NCBI GenBank assembly: GCA_017935485.1
Contig: JAGBHO010000049.1
Coordinates: 1 to 44,107 of the forward strand
Length of the DNA: 44,107 bases
Source of the DNA: Alphaproteobacteria bacterium
Lineage (GTDB): Bacteria; Pseudomonadota; Alphaproteobacteria; RF32; CAG-239
Direction of reading: 5' to 3'
Below the pieces are notes generated by a model. It had not been told where the DNA came from and searched no databases. It saw only the letters and a program-made list of their open reading frames with translations. Below are positions 21,295 to 31,673 of the stretch, piece after piece (within the stretch, counting starts at the first letter, position 1; each line of letters begins with the position of its first letter). Both the position numbers and the translations under genes were made by a program.

Positions 21295-22515
21295 ATGTTA
21301 AGAGATAAATACCTCGATATGAGCAAAATTATCCGAGACAAGAAAATTTTGGATTTGTTTCGGATTGTTGAAAACCACGGCGGCGTTTTGCGTTTTGTCG
21401 GCGGCGCGGTCAGAGACGCTTTGTCCGGCCTTGACGGATTTGACCTTGACCTTGCCACAGACCTGAGCCCTGACGAACTGGTTGAAATTTGCGAAGAAAA
21501 TAATATTAAAACCGTTCCTATCGGCATCAAATTCGGCACAGTCGGGGTTCTTATCAACGGAAAAGTTCTGGAAATCACTTCCCTCAGAAAAGACGTGAAA
21601 ACCGACGGACGCCATGCCGAAGTCGAATTTACCGGTGATTGGGAAATTGACGCCTCACGCCGAGACCTGACAATCAATGCGGTTTATGCCGACGAAAAAG
21701 GCAATGTTTTTGATTATTATAACGGTATTGAGGACTTGGAAAACGGAAAAATCAAATTTATAGGCAGTCCGGCCGTCCGGATCAAAGAAGATTATTTGCG
21801 AATCCTGCGTTTTTTCCGCTTTTATTCAATTTTCGGCAAAGGCGAAATTGACCAAAAGTCTTTGCAGGCCTGCGTTAACAACAAAGACGGCCTGAAGCAG
21901 CTTTCTCTGGAGAGAATCCGCGACGAATTGTTCAAAATTCTGATGACGCCGAATGTGGTCAAGGTTTTGCAGATTATGAAAGAGAACGAAATTTTGTCTT
22001 CCATTCTGCCGGACCCGAAAAATTTGGACAAGCTGAAATTTTTGGCGGCTCTGATTGAGAAATACGGTTTGCAGCCTTGTGCCCTGCGGCGGTTGTTTGT
22101 GATTTTTGAACCCGATGAAATGCTGGCAGAAAATTTGGCAAACCGCCTTAAACTCAGCAAAAAAGAAAAACAGCTTTTTTTAAGCTGGACGGAATATACT
22201 CCAAAGCTGCAGGATTTTAGCAATGATGCCGACCGCAACAAAATGATTTATCACTACGGAAAAGACTTTTGCCGAAACAAGCTATTATTACAGCTGGCTT
22301 TTGAGAAAAAAGAAATTGCAAATCTCAATGAGCTGTTAAATAAGATCGACACGTATGAGATTCCGGTTTTTCCGTTGCGGGGCAGAGACGTTATCAGTGC
22401 CGGCATTGCCGAAAGCACGCAGATCGGCGGCATACTTAAAAGTCTTGAAAAGCAATGGGTTGACAGTAACTTCACACTTTCTGCAACACAGTTGCTGCAA
22501 AAAATTGTCAAATAA
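21295..22515 (+). CDS. cca: tRNA nucleotidyltransferase (CCA-adding) / poly(A) polymerase family
   Basis: 406 residues. Class II nucleotidyltransferase head: FVGGAVRD at 34-41 and the metal-binding pair Asp50/Asp52 (DLDLATD), followed by ASRRDLTINA and RRFF-like ILRFFRFYS helices. Alphaproteobacteria carry one such enzyme adding CCA to tRNA 3' ends; a poly(A) polymerase activity cannot be ruled out by sequence alone. No HD domain is seen at the C-terminus. AAGG lies about 11 bases before the ATG; a second Met at residue 9 has no RBS. Confidence 0.9.
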   Translation: MLRDKYLDMSKIIRDKKILDLFRIVENHGGVLRFVGGAVRDALSGLDGFDLDLATDLSPDELVEICEENNIKTVPIGIKFGTVGVLINGKVLEITSLRKDVKTDGRHAEVEFTGDWEIDASRRDLTINAVYADEKGNVFDYYNGIEDLENGKIKFIGSPAVRIKEDYLRILRFFRFYSIFGKGEIDQKSLQACVNNKDGLKQLSLERIRDELFKILMTPNVVKVLQIMKENEILSSILPDPKNLDKLKFLAALIEKYGLQPCALRRLFVIFEPDEMLAENLANRLKLSKKEKQLFLSWTEYTPKLQDFSNDADRNKMIYHYGKDFCRNKLLLQLAFEKKEIANLNELLNKIDTYEIPVFPLRGRDVISAGIAESTQIGGILKSLEKQWVDSNFTLSATQLLQKIVK

Positions 22516-22519
22516 ACGG

Positions 22520-22548
22520 TTGTTTTGTTAACCATTTAAAGGTATACT
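22520..22548 (+). promoter_or_regulatory. Sigma-70-like promoter of small secreted peptide gene
   Basis: TTGTTT (22520-22525), 17 bases and TATACT (22543-22548), with the ATG at 22582. It begins 5 bases after the cca stop. Confidence 0.55.
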
Positions 22549-22581
22549 TACAGACAGTGATAACCTTTACGGAGAAGAATC

Positions 22582-22731
22582 ATGAAAAAATCTTTGCTTT
22601 ATGTTTTAACTTTGCTGGCTGCCGTGACGTTCGGTTTTCAGGCCTTTGCCGGTACGACTTTTCTGCCTGACGCCGAAGAAGGCGGAGATTCTTCCAATTA
22701 TACTTTTCGGATGACAGAAAATCTGAATTAA
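22582..22731 (+). CDS. 49-residue secreted peptide, unknown
   Basis: GGAGAA lies 5 bases before the ATG. Residues 1-23 (MKKSLLYVLTLLA..., ending AFA) are a textbook signal peptide, leaving a mature peptide of about 26 residues that is acidic (DAEEGGDSSN) and without Cys. It has its own promoter and shares a strong terminator with gyrB, so it is an independent transcription unit. No family is recognised. A periplasmic or surface peptide is the limit of what can be said. Confidence 0.65.
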   Translation: MKKSLLYVLTLLAAVTFGFQAFAGTTFLPDAEEGGDSSNYTFRMTENLN

Positions 22732-22777
22732 GAAAAGTTTATTATGGCGTACACCGCCTTTATAATTAGACAAATAA

Positions 22778-22809
22778 AAACCCTCTGAAAATATATTTTC
22801 AGAGGGTTT
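22778..22809. terminator. Perfect 32-base palindromic terminator
   Basis: Sixteen-base arms (AAACCCTCTGAAAATA and its complement) meet without a spacer and are flanked by T-rich sequence on each strand. It serves the small peptide gene and gyrB (stop at 22828). Confidence 0.9.
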
Positions 22810-22827
22810 CTTTTTATCCGATAACAG

Positions 22828-25419
<2,592 letters not shown>

Positions 25420-25431
25420 TTATCAAAAACA

Positions 25432-25460
25432 TTGACGGCTTGGACAAAACACACTATATT
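25432..25460 (+). promoter_or_regulatory. Strong sigma-70-like promoter
   Basis: TTGACG (25432-25437), a 17-base spacer and TATATT (25455-25460). Transcription should start near 25467, only about 5 bases before the first ATG of the downstream gene, so the mRNA is nearly leaderless or starts translation at the ATG at 25484. Confidence 0.7.
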
Positions 25461-25471
25461 ATCAGCCTAAA

Positions 25472-26089
25472 ATGATTATAATTATGAAAGCGAATATTAT
25501 TGTAGAGATTGCAAAATGGTTTAATTCAGGCGTTAAAATTCTGGGAATTGCGCTGGCGACTTTTATTTTTTGTCTGCATATCCATGTGGTACGGAATGTG
25601 GTTCAGGTTAAAGGCGGCGTAACTGTTATTGATTATCAGGAGCAGAAAGGAAAGAACTTTTACTTGGTCGAATATCCCGACAAAAAACTTTATGCGGCAA
25701 TTTACGACCCCAAAGTTCCACTGAGAACCGTTGACGGCCAAAAGATAAAACCGGGAAAGATTAAGATTCTTAAGCAGATCAAGCCGTATATGTACAAAGG
25801 CATAACCCTGGTCGACACCGGCGACTGCCCTGCCATTTTCGGCACTAAAGGCTGGAGCCTGCTTTATCAGAACAGAATTGACAAGAAAAAGCAGACAATT
25901 GCCGGATTGGCTAAAGAACTGTTTGTTCTGACACTGATTTTGAGCCTGCTCATCAAGGCCGGTGAATTTCTTGTCGGCAGGATATATTTCCTAAATCAAC
26001 AAATTTTGGCATCGACTGCCAATTATTTGATTCTTGATGTGATTTTATTTATGATTGCCGCTTTTTTGGTGGCCGTCATTGTATACTAA
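25472..26089 (+). CDS. Membrane protein of unknown function
   Basis: 205 residues. A hydrophobic segment near 21-40, a soluble part of about 100 residues (beta-rich, with KNFYLVEYPDKKLYAAIYDP), then two more membrane segments at about 146-166 and 184-204. The middle part probably faces the periplasm. No family is recognised. No RBS precedes either ATG (25472 or 25484), and the promoter is very close, so a near-leaderless message is likely. A terminator follows at once. Confidence 0.65.
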   Translation: MIIIMKANIIVEIAKWFNSGVKILGIALATFIFCLHIHVVRNVVQVKGGVTVIDYQEQKGKNFYLVEYPDKKLYAAIYDPKVPLRTVDGQKIKPGKIKILKQIKPYMYKGITLVDTGDCPAIFGTKGWSLLYQNRIDKKKQTIAGLAKELFVLTLILSLLIKAGEFLVGRIYFLNQQILASTANYLILDVILFMIAAFLVAVIVY

Positions 26090-26092
26090 GTT

Positions 26093-26122
26093 AAACCGCT
26101 GCTTTTCATGCAGCGGTTTTTT
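26093..26122 (+). terminator. Intrinsic terminator
   Basis: AAACCGCTGC, a 7-base loop and GCAGCGGTTTTTT, 3 bases after the stop of the membrane protein gene. Confidence 0.9.
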
Positions 26123-26145
26123 ATTAACCTTAAATTAAATAAATA

Positions 26146-26174
26146 TTGATATTAATTAAAAAGTGGAGTATAAT
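26146..26174 (+). promoter_or_regulatory. Strong sigma-70-like promoter of the VirB2-like gene
   Basis: TTGATA (26146-26151), exactly 17 bases and a perfect TATAAT (26169-26174), with GGAG 7 bases before the ATG at 26201. Confidence 0.75.
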
Positions 26175-26200
26175 TTATGTCATAAACAAGGAGAAAAATA

Positions 26201-26590
26201 ATGAATTTCCTCAGAAAAAACATTTGGACAATCTGCCTGATTCTGGCCTTTGTCCTCATTTCGGGAACAGCTATGGCGGCCAACACCGGCGAAGGCAGCC
26301 AAGGAAGTTTGATGAGTATAGCAAAAGCTAAGGCTTTTACCACTTTCAACAACGTAAAAAGCATTATCTTTATCGTCGGTGGTTTCGGTCTGGTCTTGCT
26401 GGCGTTCGGTGCCATCTTCGGCAAAATCAAATGGTCCGCATTTGCATCTTTGGCCGTTGGTTTGGCGATTTTAGCGGCTGCCGGCGCTATCGTTCGTTAT
26501 GCAACCGGTGAAACCCAGCTCAGCGCGACAGGTACAACCTCTACCGGCTTTGGCGATACTTTCCAAAAATCCGCCGCAGACACTTACTAA
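26201..26590 (+). CDS. VirB2/TrbC-family pilin-like protein, orphan
   Basis: 129 residues. Signal peptide 1-26 (ending GTAMA), short polar stretch, then two membrane helices (about 53-72 and 78-100) split by the short basic loop GKIKW, the layout of VirB2/TrbC type IV secretion pilins. The C-terminal tail is Thr/Ser-rich. Pilins of this kind form the T4SS pilus, but no virB3, virB4 or other secretion gene is in the window. It has its own strong promoter and hairpins after it, so it is a single-gene unit. A different two-helix membrane protein is possible. Confidence 0.7.
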   Translation: MNFLRKNIWTICLILAFVLISGTAMAANTGEGSQGSLMSIAKAKAFTTFNNVKSIIFIVGGFGLVLLAFGAIFGKIKWSAFASLAVGLAILAAAGAIVRYATGETQLSATGTTSTGFGDTFQKSAADTY

Positions 26591-26594
26591 AACA

Positions 26595-26688
26595 AAGGCG
26601 TTGCCTGAACAACGCCTTACTCCTCGGAGAGAAATCCTGCAAGTAAACCCAATTTACGAGATTAATTTTCTCATCGGATTTCTCTCCG
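26595..26688 (+). terminator. Two hairpins after the pilin gene
   Basis: AAGGCGTTG/CAACGCCTT (26595-26618), with no T run, then 13-base perfect arms at 26625-26637 and 26676-26688 (CGGAGAGAAATCC and its complement) around a 38-base loop, followed by a T-rich tract. The second structure can end plus-strand transcription; both may also stabilise the pilin mRNA end. Confidence 0.6.
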
Positions 26689-26702
26689 CCTCTTTTTATT
26701 TT

Positions 26703-29456
26703 TTAATGCGCCTGAGTCCAATTGTCGCCGACACCGATTTCGGCAATGAACGGAACCGAAAAATCGACAACGCCCTCCATTATCGCTTTTATGATTTTTG
26801 AAGCCTCTTCAACCTCGTTTTCGGGCGCCTCAAATACCAGTTCGTCATGCACCTGCAACAGCATCTTTGTCTTGAGCCCGTGTTTTTGCAATTCGTCCGG
26901 TATCCGGTTCATTGCCAATTTGATAATATCGGCCGCACCGCCCTGAATCGGGGCGTTAATCGCGGCACGCTCGGCGTTGGCGGCAAGACGTTTGTTTTTA
27001 TCGTTAATTCCCATAATCGAGCAACGGCGGCCAAAAGGCGTCAGAACATAGTCATTGGCACGGGCAAAGGCTATCGTATCGTCCATGTATTTTTTTATTT
27101 CCGGCATTTCACGGAAATAGGCCTCAATATAAGCTTTGGCATCTTCCGGAGCCACGCCGATTTGTTTGGCAAGTCCATAAGCGGAAATGCCGTATACGAT
27201 CCCAAAATTGATTGCTTTGGCATGGCGGCGGGTATTGGCATCAACCTTGTCGTAAGGAATGCCGAAAACGTGTGACGCCGTGGCGGCATGAATATCAACA
27301 CCGTCGGCAAAAGCCTTTTTCAGCGCCTTAACATCTGCCACCGCCGCCAAAAGCCGCAGTTCCACCTGAGAATAGTCCGAGGCAATAATCTTATGCCCCG
27401 CTTTGGCAATAAAACATTCGCGGATTTTTTTGCCTTCTTCCGTCCTTATCGGAATATTTTGCAAGTTGGGGTTACTTGATGCCAGACGGCCGGTATTGGC
27501 CACGACCTGACTGAATGTGGTATGAACCCGCGAGCTTTTATCCAACAATTCCAACAAGGCATCACTGTAGGTTGACTTAAGTTTGGCAACGGCGCGCCAA
27601 TCAAGAATTTTTTGTGCCAAACCGCAGCCGTCTTCCGCCAGCTGTTCAAGCACGTCGGCACCGGTCTGCCATGCGCCGCTCGGGGTTTTCTTGCCTTTCA
27701 GCCCTAATTTGCCAAACAAAATTTCTCCGATTTGTTTGGGAGAAGAAAGATTAAACTCCTCACCGGCAAGCTGATAAATTTCAGCTTCAAAGGCGCGCAT
27801 TCTGCCCTCAAAATCCGTACTCAGACGGCGCAAAGCCTGCGCATCAACCATAATTCCCTGTTTTTCCATGTCTTTAAGAACGGGAATCAGCGGACGGTCA
27901 AAGTTTTCATACACCGTCAAAAGCTTTTCGGCAAACAGGCGGGGCTTTAAGACATTATAAAGCCGCAGCGTAATATCGGCGTCTTCGGCGGCATAGTCCA
28001 GCGCTTTATTCAAATCCACCTTGTCAAAGGTTATTTTATCGCGGCCGCTGCCGCAGACTTCCTCATATTTTACCGTCCGGTAATTTAAAAAGATTTCAGC
28101 CAGTTCATCCATGCCGTGTCCGTGGGTCGAACTGTCCAGATCATAAGAAATGACGGCCGTATCTTCAACCGGTGCAAAAACGGCGTCTTCGCCGATAACC
28201 TGAGCAAAAAAGTGCATATCAAACTTAATATTATGGCCGATTTTTAAAATGGCATTGTCTGCAAACAACGGTGCCAGATGTTTTTTGACCGTTGCAAAAT
28301 CCAATTGCCGGACGGGCGCATCGGCAGGCGCGGAAAACAAATCCGTTTTCAGGCTGCTGACATGAGCCAGCGGAACATAACAGGCCACGCCTTCTTCCAC
28401 AGCCATGGAAAAGCCGACAATCTTGTCAAAAACCGGATTAAAACCGGTGGTTTCGGTATCAAAGGCAAACAAGCGCTTTTGTTTTATCATCTCCGCCCAT
28501 TTTTGCAGTTGTTCTTCCGTTTGCACCAGTTCATAATGTTTTTCAACTTTTTTAAATACAGTGTCTTTTTTATCTTCCGACAAAGATGAACAGCGTTCAT
28601 CCGCCCATTTTTCTATCCGGTTTTTCAGACTGCGAAAACCGTAGTCATCAATAAACTTATGCAAAACGTCCAAATGCGGCGCACGGCAGGAAAATTCCGT
28701 TATGTCTTTTTCAACCGGAACATCGTTCTTCAACGTGACGAGCTGCAATGAAATACGGGCATTGTCAATATTGGCGAGCAAGGTTTCGCGGCGTTTGTTC
28801 TGTTTGATTTCGGACGCACGGTTCAGGACTTCTTCCAACGAGCCAAAGTCATTTATCAGCTGCGCCGCCGTTTTCAACCCGATACCGGGAACGCCGGGGA
28901 CATTGTCAATCGAATCGCCGGCCAGAGCCTGTACGTCAACAACACGCTCCGGATAGACGCCGAATTTTTCTTTAACGTCTTCCGGCCCGTAAAATTTGTC
29001 TTTCATCGGGTCATAATATTCCACGCCGTTCCGAATCAGCTGCATCAGGTCTTTGTCGGCGGAAACAACAACAACTTCCATGCCTTTATCCGTTGCCTGA
29101 CGGGCGTAAGTCGCAATCAAATCATCGGCTTCGTAGCCTTCCATCTCAAGATAATTCAGATTTAATGCATTTGTGGCCTCGCGGATGATTGAAAACTGCG
29201 GGATCAATTCTTCGGGAATTTCGGCGCGCGTGCCTTTATAATCCGGAAAAATTTCGTTGCGGTAATTTTGGCGTTTGGCGTCAAAAAGCACCAGACAATA
29301 ATCGCATTTGATATTTTGGGTCAGACGCAGAAACATATTGGTGTAGCCAAAGACTGCATTAACCGGCACACCGGACGGACTGGTCATCATCGGAAGGCCG
29401 TAAAAAGCACGGAAGATATAACCGGAACCGTCAATAAGACATACTTTTTCAGTCAT
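26703..29456 (-). CDS. polA: DNA polymerase I
   Basis: 917 residues. 5'-3' exonuclease domain at 1-290 (LFDAKRQNYR, EGYEADDLIAT, SADKDLMQL), 3'-5' proofreading domain with DTETTG at 333-338, and family A polymerase with DYSQVELR, RRHAKAINFGIVYG and LQVHDELVFE. All three activities should be present, including proofreading, which some bacterial Pol I have lost. It fills gaps in repair and replaces RNA primers. It starts 54 bases after the RHH gene on the same strand. Confidence 0.97.
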   Translation of the reverse strand: MTEKVCLIDGSGYIFRAFYGLPMMTSPSGVPVNAVFGYTNMFLRLTQNIKCDYCLVLFDAKRQNYRNEIFPDYKGTRAEIPEELIPQFSIIREATNALNLNYLEMEGYEADDLIATYARQATDKGMEVVVVSADKDLMQLIRNGVEYYDPMKDKFYGPEDVKEKFGVYPERVVDVQALAGDSIDNVPGVPGIGLKTAAQLINDFGSLEEVLNRASEIKQNKRRETLLANIDNARISLQLVTLKNDVPVEKDITEFSCRAPHLDVLHKFIDDYGFRSLKNRIEKWADERCSSLSEDKKDTVFKKVEKHYELVQTEEQLQKWAEMIKQKRLFAFDTETTGFNPVFDKIVGFSMAVEEGVACYVPLAHVSSLKTDLFSAPADAPVRQLDFATVKKHLAPLFADNAILKIGHNIKFDMHFFAQVIGEDAVFAPVEDTAVISYDLDSSTHGHGMDELAEIFLNYRTVKYEEVCGSGRDKITFDKVDLNKALDYAAEDADITLRLYNVLKPRLFAEKLLTVYENFDRPLIPVLKDMEKQGIMVDAQALRRLSTDFEGRMRAFEAEIYQLAGEEFNLSSPKQIGEILFGKLGLKGKKTPSGAWQTGADVLEQLAEDGCGLAQKILDWRAVAKLKSTYSDALLELLDKSSRVHTTFSQVVANTGRLASSNPNLQNIPIRTEEGKKIRECFIAKAGHKIIASDYSQVELRLLAAVADVKALKKAFADGVDIHAATASHVFGIPYDKVDANTRRHAKAINFGIVYGISAYGLAKQIGVAPEDAKAYIEAYFREMPEIKKYMDDTIAFARANDYVLTPFGRRCSIMGINDKNKRLAANAERAAINAPIQGGAADIIKLAMNRIPDELQKHGLKTKMLLQVHDELVFEAPENEVEEASKIIKAIMEGVVDFSVPFIAEIGVGDNWTQAH

Positions 29457-29510
29457 TATTTTTCACTTTGCGGAAGGTTGGTTGATAATGACAATATAGA
29501 TGATAAAAAC

Positions 29511-29711
29511 CTATTCGCCAATAGATAAAAAGAAAGAACGTTCAAGCTTGTCGACCGCACAGATGTCGGAACCATAAAAACTTTCGTAATTATCAGCATA
29601 TTCACGCAACGCCAAGGCAACGCAATCATCAAACGTCTGACCGCTTTTCTGAGCAATTTTGCGGATTTTATTCTGCAAATCCGTACTTAATGAAACAGAA
29701 ACATTACTCAT
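29511..29711 (-). CDS. Small ribbon-helix-helix-like protein
   Basis: 66 residues. The start SNVSVSLSTDLQNKIRKIAQ and the following DDCVALALREY match the strand-helix-helix pattern of RHH (CopG/RelB/ParD type) DNA-binding proteins. GGGA stands 7 bases before the ATG. Such proteins are often antitoxins, but no toxin gene is beside it: polA follows after 54 bases and a divergent PBP gene precedes. It could be a lone repressor, perhaps of its own transcript with polA. Confidence 0.65.
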   Translation of the reverse strand: MSNVSVSLSTDLQNKIRKIAQKSGQTFDDCVALALREYADNYESFYGSDICAVDKLERSFFLSIGE

Positions 29712-29800
29712 AAATTTTCCCTTAACCTATTTGTGTTATGTATGCATATATTTTTAAAGTATTTATCGAGTCGTGGCAAGGAAATATTGAGGTTTTAAAC

Positions 29801-31582
29801 ATGGCAAAGCGTAAAAAAGCAACAAAAAAAAGCAAAAAAAGAGTCGCAAAACAACGGTTTACGTTTTTTAAACCAATACTATATTTTGCTGCCGCGCTGG
29901 TGATAACTTCAGGCGTTTATATCGGGTATTGTTTTCTGACGCTGCCGGACATTGAAGAAGCCGTCATGCGCACGCGACAGCCGTCAACAACGATTATTGC
30001 CGAAAACGGCAACGAGATTCAGACTTTCGGACAAGTATACTCCGAGGTTATCCGTTCCGAAGAGCTGCCGCAATATGTGATTGACGCCATTATTTCTACC
30101 GAAGACCGCCGATTTTATTCCCACTTCGGCTTTGACGCCATTTCTTTTTCGCGCGCAATGATCACCAACATTTTTCTCGGGCGTTATGCTCAGGGCGGCA
30201 GTACAATTACACAACAAGTGGCTAAAAACCTGTTTTTAACGCCAAACAAGACGATAAAAAGAAAAATTCAGGAATTGCTTTTGGCTTTTTGGCTGGAAAG
30301 CAAATTTACAAAAGAGCAAATTCTGACACTCTATCTGAACCGCGTTTATCTCGGCACCGGCACTTACGGCATTGAGGCGGCCTCGCAAAAATATTTTCAG
30401 AAGACATCGCGGGATTTGAATATGAAAGAAGCCGCAATTATTGCCGGAATGCTGAAAGCGCCGTCACGCTACAATCCGATTGCCTCAACGGAAAGAGCCG
30501 TAAACAGGGCAAAAGTGGTTTTGCAAAACATGGTCAACAACCGCACCATTACAGAGGAAGAACGCGATGCCGCGCTCAAAATGCGGGTCGGGCCGGAAAA
30601 ATCGTATAAAGTTGAAGGCGCAAAATATTTTGCCGACTGGGTTTATAACGAGACCAACGATTATATCGGCGAACGCGAAAATGACGTTTATGTTTATACG
30701 ACCCTGAATCAAGACCTGCAGCAAAAAGCCGAAAAAGCCCTGCAGCGCAATATTGCTGCCAACGCAAACAAAAACGTAACGCAGGGAGCCGTGGTTATTC
30801 TGGATAAAAAAGGCGCCGTTCTGGCCATGGCCGGCGGCGTGAATTATGAAAAAAGCCAATATAACCGCGCTACGCAGGCCTGGCGGCAGCCGGGGTCGGC
30901 TTTCAAACCCTTTATTTATCTGGAAGCCTTGCAGGAAGGTTGGGAACCGGAAGACAAACTGCAGGACAAACCCGTCAGTATCCGCGGCTGGAAACCGGAA
31001 AACATTTCAAAAAAACATTACGGCGAAGTAACGTTCAGAGAAGCTCTCGTCCGCTCGCTTAATCTGGCAACCATTGACCTGACCCGTCAGATTTCCATTC
31101 CCAAAACCATTAAACTGGCACGAAAAATGGGCATTACGACCCCTCTGGAAAATTCCGCCGCTTTGGCTCTGGGCGTTTCCGAGGTCAAGGTATTGGACAT
31201 GGCGGCCGCTTATGCCAGCATTGCCAACGGCGGATATGCCGTCTGGCCTTATGCCATCAAAGAAATTTACACCCGCGACGGGTATCAGATTTTTGTGCGC
31301 AGCAACGAAGAGCCGGACAGAATCATTAAAGAAAAATATATTGAGCAGCTGACACCGATTTTGCAAAAAGTGATTGAAAAAGGTACGGGGAAAGCAGCCA
31401 GAATCGGGCGCTTTGCCGCAGGTAAAACCGGAACGTCGCAAGACTACCGCGACGCCTGGTTTGCCGGTTTTACCGATGACCTTATCGGCGTGGTCTGGGT
31501 CGGCAATGACGACAGTTCTCCAATGAAAGGCATTTCCGGCGGCAACCTGCCGGCGAAGATATGGAAAGAAATTATGCAATAA
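29801..31582 (+). CDS. Class A penicillin-binding protein (PBP1 family)
   Basis: 593 residues. Lys/Arg-rich cytoplasmic start, one membrane anchor (about 22-46), GT51 transglycosylase with catalytic Glu101 in EDRRFYSHFG and the GGSTITQQ block, then a transpeptidase with SxxK Ser366-Lys369, SLN 419-421 and KTG 542-544. It polymerises and crosslinks peptidoglycan. It is shorter than E. coli PBP1a (no large inserted OB domain, short C-terminus). GAGG is 8 bases before the chosen ATG; an in-frame upstream reading from 29738 lacks an RBS. The window also encodes an LpoA-like lipoprotein that could activate such a protein. Confidence 0.92.
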   Translation: MAKRKKATKKSKKRVAKQRFTFFKPILYFAAALVITSGVYIGYCFLTLPDIEEAVMRTRQPSTTIIAENGNEIQTFGQVYSEVIRSEELPQYVIDAIISTEDRRFYSHFGFDAISFSRAMITNIFLGRYAQGGSTITQQVAKNLFLTPNKTIKRKIQELLLAFWLESKFTKEQILTLYLNRVYLGTGTYGIEAASQKYFQKTSRDLNMKEAAIIAGMLKAPSRYNPIASTERAVNRAKVVLQNMVNNRTITEEERDAALKMRVGPEKSYKVEGAKYFADWVYNETNDYIGERENDVYVYTTLNQDLQQKAEKALQRNIAANANKNVTQGAVVILDKKGAVLAMAGGVNYEKSQYNRATQAWRQPGSAFKPFIYLEALQEGWEPEDKLQDKPVSIRGWKPENISKKHYGEVTFREALVRSLNLATIDLTRQISIPKTIKLARKMGITTPLENSAALALGVSEVKVLDMAAAYASIANGGYAVWPYAIKEIYTRDGYQIFVRSNEEPDRIIKEKYIEQLTPILQKVIEKGTGKAARIGRFAAGKTGTSQDYRDAWFAGFTDDLIGVVWVGNDDSSPMKGISGGNLPAKIWKEIMQ

Positions 31583-31673
31583 AATGCTAAAATCTGATAA
31601 AAAATAGTGCTTTTATGTTTGGAATTATTATATATAATGAGAAAAGTTTTTAAAAGATGATAAGGAAAAAAAG

